From positions 1 to 64,000 of the forward strand of contig DLOZ01000002.1 of NCBI GenBank assembly GCA_002479765.1: a stretch of DNA of 64,000 bases, given 5' to 3'. Under the pieces are notes generated by a model. It made no database searches. It was not told the origin of the DNA and saw nothing but the letters and a program-made list of their open reading frames with translations. How positions within the stretch are numbered: the stretch's first letter is position 1; each line of letters opens with the position of its first letter. Made by a program: the position numbers and the translations under genes. The stretch comes from Sphingomonadales bacterium UBA7471. GTDB lineage: Bacteria > Pseudomonadota > Alphaproteobacteria > Sphingomonadales > Sphingomonadaceae. Shown piece by piece: positions 26,772-35,755 of the stretch.

Positions 26772-27999
26772 ACCCACACCAAACTCATTCCGCAACCAAC
26801 CCGACGATCGCGGCCATTTCGGCCAGTTCGGCGGGCGCTATGTCGCCGAAACGCTCATGCCGCTCGTGCTGGATCTCGAACGCGAATATCGCGCCGCGAA
26901 ACAGGACCCGGCCTTTGCGGCGCAATTCGACGATTTGCTTGAGCATTATGTCGGCCGCCCTTCGCCATTATATTATGCCGAGCGCCTGACCGAGGAAGTC
27001 CGTAAAAACGCTCCCGCAGGCAAAGGCGCGCAAATCTGGTTCAAACGTGACGAACTGAATCACACCGGCGCGCACAAGATCAACAATTGCATTGGCCAGA
27101 TATTGCTCGCCATCCGTATGGGTAAGACGCGGATTATTGCCGAAACTGGCGCTGGCCAGCATGGCGTTGCCACGGCAACCGTATGCGCGCGCTTTGGCCT
27201 GCCCTGCTTCATCTATATGGGCGCAAAGGACATCGAACGACAGCAGCCCAATGTGTTCCGCATGCGCTTGTTGGGCGCGGAGGTCATTCCCGTCACCAGC
27301 GGTGCTGGCACGTTGAAAGACGCGATGAACGAAGGGCTTCGCGACTGGGTCGCCAATGTCCACGACACATTCTACATCATTGGCACGGCCGCTGGCCCAC
27401 ATCCGTACCCTGAGTTGGTCCGTGATTTCCAAAGCGTCATCGGCAAGGAAGCGCGCGCACAGATGCTGAGCCGCATCAACCGGCTGCCCGATTTGTTGGT
27501 TGCAGCCATTGGCGGTGGTTCAAATGCTATTGGCCTGTTCCACCCGTTTTTGGACGACAAAGACGTTCAAATGCTTGGCATTGAAGCGGCGGGTCATGGT
27601 CTTGAGAAAGAACATGCTGCCAGCCTTGCGGGCGGCCGCCCGGGCATCTTGCACGGCAACAAAACCTATTTGTTGCAGGATGACGATGGCCAAATCGCCG
27701 AAGCCCATTCGATTTCGGCTGGCCTCGATTATCCCGGCATTGGCCCAGAGCATAGCTGGCTCAAGGAAATCGGCCGCGTTCGTTACGACAGCGTGACCGA
27801 CACAGAGGCGCTTGCCGCGTTTCAGCTGCTTTGCCGCACCGAAGGCATCATCCCAGCGCTGGAGCCTGCCCATGCGATTGCAGCGGTTGAACGCGAAGCG
27901 AAGAAGATGGACCGCGACCAGATCATCCTCGCCAATCTCTGCGGGCGTGGTGACAAGGATATCTTCACCGTCGCTGAGGCTTTGGGGACTTCGATATGA
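26758..27999 (+). CDS. trpB: Tryptophan synthase beta chain
   Basis: PLP enzyme joining indole and serine. 413 residues from the ATG at 26758, inside the end of trpF; the frame is open further upstream but that is trpF sequence. PLP-binding Lys107 lies in NHTGAHKINN; the phosphate loop is AIGGGSNAIG; the N-terminal GQFGGRYVAETLM is typical of TrpB1. Works as alpha2-beta2 with trpA, which follows after a 69-base repeat element. Confidence 0.97.
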   Translation: MTTAEPTPNSFRNQPDDRGHFGQFGGRYVAETLMPLVLDLEREYRAAKQDPAFAAQFDDLLEHYVGRPSPLYYAERLTEEVRKNAPAGKGAQIWFKRDELNHTGAHKINNCIGQILLAIRMGKTRIIAETGAGQHGVATATVCARFGLPCFIYMGAKDIERQQPNVFRMRLLGAEVIPVTSGAGTLKDAMNEGLRDWVANVHDTFYIIGTAAGPHPYPELVRDFQSVIGKEARAQMLSRINRLPDLLVAAIGGGSNAIGLFHPFLDDKDVQMLGIEAAGHGLEKEHAASLAGGRPGILHGNKTYLLQDDDGQIAEAHSISAGLDYPGIGPEHSWLKEIGRVRYDSVTDTEALAAFQLLCRTEGIIPALEPAHAIAAVEREAKKMDRDQIILANLCGRGDKDIFTVAEALGTSI

Positions 28000-28013
28000 A
28001 AGGCTCGACTTTC

Positions 28014-28082
28014 GTCATCCTGAACTTGTTTCAGGATAGCGCACAACGGTCGCATGTTATCCTGAAACCCGTTCAGGATGAC
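28014..28082. repeat. Dispersed palindromic repeat, trpB-trpA intergenic copy
   Basis: Same composite as at 6104-6172: two inverted ~25-base palindromes (28014-28038 and 28058-28082) around a 19-base spacer that again contains AACGGTC. Total length 69 bases, identical to the first copy. It occupies almost the whole 97-base trpB-trpA interval, so it is transcribed within the operon and can fold. Confidence 0.88.
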
Positions 28083-28096
28083 GAGAGGTTGGCTGC

Positions 28097-28879
28097 ATGA
28101 CCCGCCTCTCCACCGCCTTTTCCAAACCGCATCCAGCCCTCGTCGCCTTCATCACTGCGGGTGACGGCGACACCGCAGCCAATCTCGACGCACTCGTCGC
28201 GGGTGGCGCGGATGTCATTGAGCTTGGCATGCCATTCACGGACCCGATGGCCGACGGCCCAGCCATTCAGGAAGCAAACATCCGCAGCCTGAACGCTGGC
28301 ACCACGACGGCGGATATCTTCGCGCTCGCCTCAGCCTTCCGCAAACGCCATCCCGACACGCCCTTGGTTCTGATGGGTTATGCCAACCCGATGACGATCC
28401 GTGGCGGTGATTGGTTCGCGTCCGAATGTAACAAAGCGGGCGTCGATGGCGTCATCTGCGTTGACATTCCGCCTGAGGAAGACCCCGAGCTTGGCCCTGC
28501 CTTGCGCAGCGCGGGCATTGACCTCATTCGTCTCGCAACGCCCACCACAGACACCGCGCGCTTGCCCGCCGTCCTAAATGGCGCATCGGGCTTCCTATAT
28601 TATGTCTCGGTCGCCGGTATCACCGGCCTGCAAGTGGCGGCGCAGACCAGCATTGATGAAGCTGTGGCGCGGCTAAAGGCCCATACCGATCTGCCCATCG
28701 CGGTTGGCTTTGGCGTCCGCACACCTGAACAAGCCGCCAACATCGCACGCGTTGCCGATGGTGTTGTCGTTGGTTCCGCGATCGTCGAACTCGTCGCCAC
28801 ACATGGCGTCAACGCCGCTGGTCCGGTCCGTGATTATGTGGCGTCGTTGAAATCGGCTATCATTTCGGCGCGTGGCTGA
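28097..28879 (+). CDS. trpA: Tryptophan synthase alpha chain
   Basis: Cleaves indole-3-glycerol phosphate to indole. 260 residues, TIM barrel. Catalytic Glu42 (IELGMPFTDP) and Asp53 (MADGP) have the 11-residue spacing of the family. C-terminal phosphate loops VGFGVRTPEQ and VVGSAIV are present. Preceded by a repeat element rather than the usual trpB overlap. Confidence 0.97.
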   Translation: MTRLSTAFSKPHPALVAFITAGDGDTAANLDALVAGGADVIELGMPFTDPMADGPAIQEANIRSLNAGTTTADIFALASAFRKRHPDTPLVLMGYANPMTIRGGDWFASECNKAGVDGVICVDIPPEEDPELGPALRSAGIDLIRLATPTTDTARLPAVLNGASGFLYYVSVAGITGLQVAAQTSIDEAVARLKAHTDLPIAVGFGVRTPEQAANIARVADGVVVGSAIVELVATHGVNAAGPVRDYVASLKSAIISARG

Positions 28880-28970
28880 TTACAAAACGGTAGCCCTGAG
28901 CAGCAGTCGCCCAGCGACTGCGTCCGTCGATGGGTGCCTCTCGGGTGTAGCTTTTGCCTGGGAAGCGTGC

Positions 28971-28993
28971 TTCGACAGGCTCAGCACTTCGGT
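28971..28993. repeat. Short dispersed repeat of a second family, upstream of accD
   Basis: TTCGACAGGCTCAGCACTTC followed by GGT matches, from memory, a second short intergenic repeat family common in sphingomonads. It lies in the 150-base trpA-accD interval. Only one copy was noticed in the window, so the family assignment rests on recall and not on internal repetition. Confidence 0.4.
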
Positions 28994-29029
28994 AGATTTT
29001 ACATTGCGTATTTTACAGGGACAGAAAAC

Positions 29030-29884
29030 ATGAACTGGGTCACTCGCGTCCGCAACGCCATTCCCTTCATCGCCAAGCGCGAAACGGCGGAAACGCTCTG
29101 GCACAAGTGTAAGGGCTGTCAGGCGATGATCTTCCTCAAAGAATTTGAGGAAAACCAGTCTGTCTGCCCGAAATGTGACCATCACGGCCGCATTGGCCCC
29201 GCCGAACGCTTTGCCGCATTGTTTGATGATGACAGCTATGAGGTGCTTAAGCCGCCCGTTGTCGGCGAAGACCCCTTGAAGTTCAAAGATACAAAGAGAT
29301 ATATCGACCGCATCAAAGCCGCCCGCCTCGCAACAGGTGAGCAAGACGCGATGATGAGCGCGCGTGGCGAAATCGACGGCCAAGCTGTTGTTGTCAGTGT
29401 TCAGGATTTCGCCTTCATGGGCGGCTCCATGGGCATGGCGGTCGGTGAGGCATTCATTGACGCTGTAAAGGCCGCGATCCGCGCGAAATGCCCGTACATC
29501 ATCTTCACAGCCGCAGGCGGCGCACGCATGCAGGAAGGCATATTGAGCCTGATGCAGATGCCGCGTTCAACGGTCGCCATTCAGATGCTGCATGATGCGG
29601 GACTGCCTTACATCGTGGTGCTTACGGACCCCACCACCGGCGGTGTCACCGCGTCTTACGCAATGCTGGGCGATGTCCAAATTGCCGAACCCGGCGCGCT
29701 CATCGGCTTTGCCGGACAGCGGGTGATTGAGCAGACAATTCGCGAAAAACTGCCCGAAGGATTTCAGCGCGCCGAATATCTGTTGGAACATGGCATGATC
29801 GACATGGTCACCCACCGCCACGACCTGCGCGGCGTATTGTCGCAGCTCGTCGGCTACCTCGCGCCAGAGAAGAAGGCGGCTTGA
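29030..29884 (+). CDS. accD: Acetyl-CoA carboxylase carboxyltransferase subunit beta
   Basis: Beta half of the carboxyltransferase that makes malonyl-CoA for fatty acid synthesis. 284 residues from the ATG at 29030 (MNWVTRV, with AGGGA upstream). The N-terminal four-cysteine zinc ribbon is Cys27, Cys30, Cys46, Cys49; the crotonase-like core includes GGSMGMAVGEAF, AAGGARMQEG and DPTTGGVTASYAMLGD. The reading frame is open for 96 more bases upstream, but that stretch is translated repeat DNA and not part of the protein. Next to folC, the usual accD-folC pairing. Confidence 0.97.
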   Translation: MNWVTRVRNAIPFIAKRETAETLWHKCKGCQAMIFLKEFEENQSVCPKCDHHGRIGPAERFAALFDDDSYEVLKPPVVGEDPLKFKDTKRYIDRIKAARLATGEQDAMMSARGEIDGQAVVVSVQDFAFMGGSMGMAVGEAFIDAVKAAIRAKCPYIIFTAAGGARMQEGILSLMQMPRSTVAIQMLHDAGLPYIVVLTDPTTGGVTASYAMLGDVQIAEPGALIGFAGQRVIEQTIREKLPEGFQRAEYLLEHGMIDMVTHRHDLRGVLSQLVGYLAPEKKAA

Positions 29885-29904
29885 TTTCGATAACCAATCC
29901 ACAT

Positions 29905-29932
29905 TGTCATTCCCGCGAACGCGGCGATGACA
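29905..29932. repeat. Short palindromic repeat between accD and folC
   Basis: TGTCAT...ATGACA outer arms enclose CCGCG AA CGCGG. It resembles the widespread GTCATTCCCGCG-type dispersed repeat of Proteobacteria. It fills most of the 60-base gap between the two genes and could form a hairpin in the transcript. Confidence 0.5.
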
Positions 29933-29944
29933 AAGGGATAAAAG

Positions 29945-31285
29945 ATGCCTGACCACGCAATTTCCTCTGACCCTGCTGTTCAGGCGCAATTGGACCGGCT
30001 GACCATGTTGTCACCCGGCAAAGATGTCTTGGGGCTAACGCGCATCGCGGCGTTGCTGGAACGCCTCGGTAATCCGCACCTCAATCTTCCGCCGGTGTTC
30101 CATGTCTCTGGCACCAATGGCAAAGGATCGACCTGCGCGTTTTTGCGCGGGGCGATTGAGGCGGCGGGCATGACGACGCATGTCTATTCGAGCCCGCATC
30201 TGGTGCGTTTCAATGAGCGGATCCGCGTTGCGGGCAAGTTGATTGATGACGTGAGCTTATCCGCGCTACTGTCCAAAGTTTTGGACCATGCCGAAGGGTT
30301 GGAAGCGAGCTTCTTTGAAGTCACCACCGCAGTTGCCTTTTGCGCCTTTGCGCGGACGCCAGCCGATGCGTGCATCGTCGAAGTCGGCCTGGGTGGCCGG
30401 TTAGATGCAACCAATGTACTCACGCAGCCGGTGGCGTGCGGAATAGCATCCTTGGGATTGGATCATGAAGGCTTCTTATTGGCGGCGGAGGACGGTGTTC
30501 CCGATATGCCGCCGCTTGACCGCATCGCCTTTGAAAAGGCGGGAATTGCAAAGCCGGGGTCGCCTCTGCTCACGCAAAAATATACAGCATCCATGGCCAA
30601 CACCGTTGCCACGCAAGCCACTTTGCACAACGCACCGTTGCACGCACGCGGCGAAAGTTGGGATGCAGCGGTGTATGATGGCCGTCTGCATTACCGCGAC
30701 GCCACCGGAAAGCTCAACCTGCCCGTTCCCCGCATGACGGGCGCGCATCAGGCTGACAATGCGGCTTTGGCCATTGCAATGCTGCGGCATCAAAACGCCA
30801 TCCATATTCCAGAGGCAGCGCTGTCTGCCGCGATGGAATGGACACGCTGGCCGGCACGGATGCAAACACTGTCCGCAGGGCCGCTGACGGACCAACTGCC
30901 GACGGGTTCAACCGTATGGCTCGACGGCGGGCACAACCCCGATGCCGGGGCGGCGATTGCCAAAACGCTTGAGGACGGCGCGCCCGTTCACGTCATCATC
31001 GGCATGTTGATGAACAAGGACGCGCTTGGTTTCCTGACGCCGTTCGCACACAAAATTGAATCGCTATGCGCGGTGCCGATTACGGGCCATGAACATCATG
31101 ATCCGCTGGATCTGTGCCGAATAGCGAAAGATGATCTTGGCATCGCAGTGGCCGCCCCTGTGGACGACGTTGACGCTGCGATGGAACGCCTTGCAAGCCA
31201 TCGCCAGCCATTGAATGTGTTGATCTGCGGCTCGCTCTATCTCGCCGGAGAAGTGTTACGCGCGAACGACCAAAGTCCAGACTGA
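29945..31285 (+). CDS. folC: Bifunctional folylpolyglutamate/dihydrofolate synthase
   Basis: Adds glutamate to dihydropteroate and folates. 446 residues, Mur-ligase-like. ATP-binding P-loop SGTNGKGS (55-62), then YSSPHLVRFNERIRV (about 80-94), the FEVTTAVAF segment, GLGGRLDATNVL and the LDGGHNPDAG motif of the C-terminal domain. Convergent with the AmpG-like gene, with only two bases between the two stop codons and no terminator visible. Confidence 0.95.
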   Translation: MPDHAISSDPAVQAQLDRLTMLSPGKDVLGLTRIAALLERLGNPHLNLPPVFHVSGTNGKGSTCAFLRGAIEAAGMTTHVYSSPHLVRFNERIRVAGKLIDDVSLSALLSKVLDHAEGLEASFFEVTTAVAFCAFARTPADACIVEVGLGGRLDATNVLTQPVACGIASLGLDHEGFLLAAEDGVPDMPPLDRIAFEKAGIAKPGSPLLTQKYTASMANTVATQATLHNAPLHARGESWDAAVYDGRLHYRDATGKLNLPVPRMTGAHQADNAALAIAMLRHQNAIHIPEAALSAAMEWTRWPARMQTLSAGPLTDQLPTGSTVWLDGGHNPDAGAAIAKTLEDGAPVHVIIGMLMNKDALGFLTPFAHKIESLCAVPITGHEHHDPLDLCRIAKDDLGIAVAAPVDDVDAAMERLASHRQPLNVLICGSLYLAGEVLRANDQSPD

Positions 31286-31287
31286 CT

Positions 31288-32850
31288 TTAAGGCTGCGTC
31301 ACCTTCTTAGGCTGCCCCTTCCATGCCAGCAATCCACCCGCCACTAACAGCACAGCAAATCCCAAAGTAAGGTTCGTTGCGAATTCCAGCGGCTGCGAAA
31401 GCAATAGCCCGATGAGCCCCGCCACCACGAGCAAAAATCCGAAGATCCGCAATGGCCCGACGGGCTCCTTTAAAGCCTTCTCGTTCACCGCTTCAACCTG
31501 ATGAATGCTTTGAACGACATAGCCTTTGCTCCACAGCAGCCAGAGCAAGACCATGCCCGGAATGGCTGCCACGACGGTGAAGCCCCAAAAGCCCACCCAA
31601 CCGACATTTTCCGCAACGATCCCAGCCGGGCCCGCCATGAACGTGCGGCCCACGCCCGCAAAGGACGACAGCAGCGCAAATTGCGTTGCGGTGTAGGCGA
31701 TGCTCGATAGTCCCGACAAATAGGTCGCAAATACCGTCAGGCCGATGCCGCTGGTCAAATTCTCGGTACAGATGGCCGCAACCATCATCCAATAACTGTT
31801 ACCCGTCGCCGCCAATATCATAAACATGACGTTGGAGAACATCATCAACAGACCCGAAATCAGCAGCGCGCGGCCCATGCCAAGCCACAGGATGAATGGC
31901 GCACCAAGCGCGGAGCCAACAATCAGTGCGCCAAAGCCCCACAATTTGTTCGCTGAGATGTAATCCAGATCGGAGAAGCCAAGGTCCACGATCATCGGGC
32001 TCAGCATCGCCTGCCCCATGGCATCGCCCACCTTGTAGACCAGCACAAAGCCAAGAATGAGGAACGCGCCATGCCGCGTCAGGAACTCGCGGAACGGGTT
32101 CACCACAGCCTCTGTCAGCCACTGTTTTGGCTTCATGCCCTCCACATGGGCAAAGCGGTCAACAAACTTGCCTGGGCCGGCCCACAGGGCGCCAATGATA
32201 GCAGGGATGATGCAAAAGGCTGTCAGACCATAAGCGGTTGCCCAGCCAAGCCCCAGCCCTTCCTGAGAGGCAAAATAGATCGTGCCTGCGCCAGCGATCA
32301 GATTGCCGGTGCGATAGCCAAACTGGTTGGTTGCGGTACCATGTGCGAATTCTTCTTCTTCCAGAATCTCGATACGATAGGCGTCGATGACGATGTCCTG
32401 TGTCGCAGAAAGGAAGGCGGTTATCAGTGCCCAAATCGCGAAAAGGCCCATCTCGCCCGGCTGCGGGTTGCTGGCGCCGAGTTGCCAGATCGACACAAAC
32501 AGCAATGCCTGAATGAAGAACAGCCAGCTGCGGCGTTGTCCGAATATCTTGGTAAGCACTGGCAAGTGCAGCTTATCCACCAATGGCGCCCACAGGAATT
32601 TGATCGTGTAGGGAATGCCCAATGCCACGGCAAAACCGATGGTCGCGGTGTCGATGCCGACCTTCGCCAGCCAGAATGTCATTGTTGCCACCAGCAACGT
32701 CAACGGAAAGCCGCTCGAAATGCCCAGCAGGAACGTAATCACCGGGTTTTTGCGCATATAGGGCCGGAAGGCCGGAACCAGCATTGCGATAACCGGCAAT
32801 GCGATCAAAATGGCTGCAAAAATGATAAAACGTTGCAAATCAACTGACAT
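31288..32850 (-). CDS. AmpG-like major facilitator transporter
   Basis: 520 residues, about 12-14 hydrophobic helices. The N-terminal half has the AmpG-type features: LLGISSGFPLTLL, TIGFAVALGIPYTIKFLWAPLVD and FLSATQDIVIDAYRIEIL. AmpG imports muropeptides from the periplasm for cell-wall recycling and beta-lactamase induction; this substrate is inferred. Start at 32850, chosen for a GGAGGGG ten bases upstream; the frame is open 75 bases further but without support. It is divergent from the pseudouridine synthase gene, with a promoter region of about 90 bases. Confidence 0.82.
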   Translation of the reverse strand: MSVDLQRFIIFAAILIALPVIAMLVPAFRPYMRKNPVITFLLGISSGFPLTLLVATMTFWLAKVGIDTATIGFAVALGIPYTIKFLWAPLVDKLHLPVLTKIFGQRRSWLFFIQALLFVSIWQLGASNPQPGEMGLFAIWALITAFLSATQDIVIDAYRIEILEEEEFAHGTATNQFGYRTGNLIAGAGTIYFASQEGLGLGWATAYGLTAFCIIPAIIGALWAGPGKFVDRFAHVEGMKPKQWLTEAVVNPFREFLTRHGAFLILGFVLVYKVGDAMGQAMLSPMIVDLGFSDLDYISANKLWGFGALIVGSALGAPFILWLGMGRALLISGLLMMFSNVMFMILAATGNSYWMMVAAICTENLTSGIGLTVFATYLSGLSSIAYTATQFALLSSFAGVGRTFMAGPAGIVAENVGWVGFWGFTVVAAIPGMVLLWLLWSKGYVVQSIHQVEAVNEKALKEPVGPLRIFGFLLVVAGLIGLLLSQPLEFATNLTLGFAVLLVAGGLLAWKGQPKKVTQP

Positions 32851-32941
32851 ACGGACCCCTCCGAGCGTGTTGCGCAGATGACTAACGGCATTTTCCTGAA
32901 TGGCCAGTGACTTTTGAAGCAACATGCGTCAAAGGCGCTTT

Positions 32942-33787
32942 ATGGTAAAACCTCCTTCAAAAGCCCCTGCCCGTCCAGCCAAGCCACCGCGCCTGCGTTG
33001 GGACAGCAAACCTGTCCGTAAACCCAACCCGAACGCCGCGCCAAGCAAAGGTGCATTGGAGCGGAAGGATGGCGAAGAACGTATCGCAAAGCTGCTCGCG
33101 CGCGCTGGTGTCGCGTCGCGTCGCGAAATCGAACGCATGATTGCCGATGGCCGTGTGACGTTGAATGATGTGAAGGTTGAAACCCCTGCAACGTTGCTAA
33201 AATCGCTACGCGGTGTGGCTGTTGATGGCAAGGCCGTGGGCCAACCTGCGCCGACGCAATTGTACATGTTCCATAAGCCGGAGGGCTGCCTGACGGCCGA
33301 GCGCGACTTTAGCGGGCGCAAGACGATATACGATGTTCTACCTAAAGACCTGCCGCGCCTCATGCCCATTGGGCGGTTGGATTTGAACACAGAAGGCTTG
33401 TTGCTGCTCACCAATGACGGAGAATTCAAACGCCAGATGGAATTGCCGTCGACTGGCGTGGAGCGGACATATCGTGCACGCTGCTTTGGTGACGTCAGTC
33501 AGGAACAGCTCGAAGAGCTGATCCATGGCATTGAAATTGAAGGCGTCAAATATGGCAAAATCGACGCCAATCTGGAGCGTCGGACAGGCCGCAATGGTTG
33601 GGTGGAAATGACGCTGACCGAGGGCAAGAATCGCGAAGTGCGCCGTGTCCTCGAACATCTTGGGCTCGAAGTCAGCCGCCTTATCCGCACGCGTTATGGG
33701 CCGTTTGTATTGGGTGAACTTGCGCCCGGCACCGTCGGCGAAGTGCGCCGCGTCGACCTCATCGAATTTCGAAAGACATTGAAATAA
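32942..33787 (+). CDS. rluB: rRNA pseudouridine synthase, RluB/RsuA family
   Basis: About 281 residues. A basic, proline-rich N-terminus of about 40 residues is followed by an S4 RNA-binding domain (RIAKLLARAGVASRREIERMI) and the RsuA/RluB/E/F catalytic domain, with the catalytic Asp in PIGRLDLNTEGLLLLTNDG. By the pattern of this family it is most like RluB (23S rRNA position 2605), but specificity is inference. Start: AAAGG lies six bases before the ATG at 32942; an in-frame ATG at 32924 is the alternative. Its stop shares a base with the rsmD start. Confidence 0.87.
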   Translation: MVKPPSKAPARPAKPPRLRWDSKPVRKPNPNAAPSKGALERKDGEERIAKLLARAGVASRREIERMIADGRVTLNDVKVETPATLLKSLRGVAVDGKAVGQPAPTQLYMFHKPEGCLTAERDFSGRKTIYDVLPKDLPRLMPIGRLDLNTEGLLLLTNDGEFKRQMELPSTGVERTYRARCFGDVSQEQLEELIHGIEIEGVKYGKIDANLERRTGRNGWVEMTLTEGKNREVRRVLEHLGLEVSRLIRTRYGPFVLGELAPGTVGEVRRVDLIEFRKTLK

Positions 33788-34341
33788 TGCGGATCATTTC
33801 AGGGGAGTGGCGTTCACGTCCGTTGGTGGCGCCAAAGGGTGATACGACAAGGCCGACCGCCGATCGTACCCGTGAGACATTGTTTTCCATGCTCACCAGT
33901 CGGCTGGGTTCATTCGAAGATTTGCGGGTGCTCGACCTGTTTGCAGGTTCAGGCGCGCTTGGGCTTGAGGCTTTGTCGCGCGGCGCGGCGCATTGCACCT
34001 TTGTCGAGCAGGACCATTTGGCACTCGACGCGCTTGAAAAGAATATCGCAAAGCTCGGCGGCAAGGACCGATGCGATGTCCGCAAATCCTCCGTACTGTC
34101 GATGGGCAGCGCCCTGAAGCCTGCGGACATCGTTCTGATGGACCCACCCTATCTCAGCGGCGCTGGATCGGTTGCGCTCGACAAGCTTGGCCGTTTTGGA
34201 TGGTTTGCACCCTCCGCATGGATCAGCGTTGAGACCAGCATCAAAGAGGATGTCGAGGTCAAGGGCTTCACCGTCGATACTGTGCGCAACGTCGGCAAAG
34301 CACGGATCACATTGCTGCGTCCGGATCATGAACAGGGATGA
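33787..34341 (+). CDS. rsmD: 16S rRNA (guanine(966)-N2)-methyltransferase RsmD
   Basis: Methylates G966 of 16S rRNA using S-adenosylmethionine. 184 residues. N-terminal MRIISGEWRSRPL and RPTADRTRETLFSML, SAM-binding LDLFAGSGALGLEALSRG (49-66) and the catalytic DPPY motif (119-122) are all present. The start codon overlaps the stop of the pseudouridine synthase gene by one base, so two rRNA modification genes are coupled. Confidence 0.95.
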   Translation: MRIISGEWRSRPLVAPKGDTTRPTADRTRETLFSMLTSRLGSFEDLRVLDLFAGSGALGLEALSRGAAHCTFVEQDHLALDALEKNIAKLGGKDRCDVRKSSVLSMGSALKPADIVLMDPPYLSGAGSVALDKLGRFGWFAPSAWISVETSIKEDVEVKGFTVDTVRNVGKARITLLRPDHEQG

Positions 34342-34404
34342 ACGCCACGCCAAGCCGGCGGCGGCGTGTTGATTGCCGCCGACCTTGTGATCCTGGACGG
34401 GCGG

Positions 34405-35688
34405 CTATTTCGCCGAGCGTAGCATCCAAAGCCCGGCAAGGCTGAACAGCGCAATAGCAGCCAGATAATAGCCGACATATTCGAGGCCTGATTCCGATAG
34501 TTTCAAAGCGATGTTAGGGGCCAGCGCGCCACCCAATATCCCTGCTGCGTTGAAGCAGATCGATGCCCCCGTATAGCGCACCCGCGCAGCGAACAGCCCC
34601 GGCAACCATGCGCCAAGTGGTCCGTAAACCAGCCCCATCACAAAGAGCAGCAGCGAAAGATACATGCCGGTGAGCATCAGATCACCGCTCCCCAGCCATG
34701 GCCCGGTTGTGAAACTTGCGCCAACCAGCGCCACGCATCCAATCGCTAGCACCCGGGCCGGGCTGGTCCGATCGGCCCAGTAACCCGAAACAATGATACC
34801 AGCGGCCATGAACAGGATCGAGATGAGCTGGATGCCCAGAAAAGCCTCGCGCGCGATGCCCAATTTGGTTGTGCCATAGCCGAGCGCGAAAGCGGTCGAG
34901 AGATAAAAGATCGCAAAGCAGGCGATCGCCGCAAATGTGCCGCCGAAAAGTTGGCGTGGGTGGGTGCGCACAACCTCTGCCATGGGAACGCGCGGCGGCG
35001 GAGCCTCTTCCAGTGCAGCGGCAAATGCGGGCGTTTCGGTCAAACGAAGGCGGACCCACAAACCTATGCCGACCAGAAGCGCGCTCAACACAAACGGAAT
35101 GCGCCAGCCCCATTCACGGAACTCGGAATCGCTGAGTATGAGGCCAAGTATCAGGAACAGGCCGTTCGAAAGGATGAAACCCACGGGCGCGCCGAGTTGC
35201 GGGAACATGCCATAGCGCGCGACCTTGCCCTTGGGTGCATTTTCAACCGCAAGCAACGCTGCGCCGCCCCATTCGCCGCCAAGTCCAAAGCCCTGACCGA
35301 AACGCAAAAGGCATAAAAGCGCCGGCGCGATCCAACCTGCAACGGCGTAGGTCGGCAGCAGCGCAATTAGAAAAGTCGATACGCCCATGATCATCAACGA
35401 CCAGACAAGCGTTGCCTTGCGCCCGATGCGGTCGCCATAGTGACCAAATACCAGCGCGCCAACCGGCCGGGCAATAAAGGCCAACGCAAAGGTCAGCCAG
35501 CTTTGCAGCAACTGAGCCTCGGGGCTCGATTGCGGAAAGAATAGCGGGCCAAAGACCAGCGAAGCCGCCGTTGCGAAAATATAAAAATCATAAAATTCGA
35601 CAGCCGTTCCGGCCATGGCCGCGCCAAGAATTCGACGATGCGACGGTTCAGGCGCGGTTGCGGCTTCGCCTGCGTTGGTGGTTGTCAT
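34405..35688 (-). CDS. MFS transporter of the metabolite:H+ symporter (MHS) type
   Basis: 427 residues, 12 predicted membrane helices. The family hallmarks are GTAVEFYDFYIF in helix 1, ARPVGALVFGHYGDRIGRK in loop 2-3, and FGQGFGLGGEWGGAALL. This group carries proline/betaine, citrate, alpha-ketoglutarate and shikimate with protons; the substrate here cannot be read from sequence. Divergent from the helicase gene with a short shared promoter region. Confidence 0.85.
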   Translation of the reverse strand: MTTTNAGEAATAPEPSHRRILGAAMAGTAVEFYDFYIFATAASLVFGPLFFPQSSPEAQLLQSWLTFALAFIARPVGALVFGHYGDRIGRKATLVWSLMIMGVSTFLIALLPTYAVAGWIAPALLCLLRFGQGFGLGGEWGGAALLAVENAPKGKVARYGMFPQLGAPVGFILSNGLFLILGLILSDSEFREWGWRIPFVLSALLVGIGLWVRLRLTETPAFAAALEEAPPPRVPMAEVVRTHPRQLFGGTFAAIACFAIFYLSTAFALGYGTTKLGIAREAFLGIQLISILFMAAGIIVSGYWADRTSPARVLAIGCVALVGASFTTGPWLGSGDLMLTGMYLSLLLFVMGLVYGPLGAWLPGLFAARVRYTGASICFNAAGILGGALAPNIALKLSESGLEYVGYYLAAIALFSLAGLWMLRSAK

Positions 35689-35755
35689 TGTGCGGCCCCC
35701 TTGTGCTACATTTCTGCTGGCACCGACGGCGGCGAAAGGAAAGCGGAAAAGTGCA

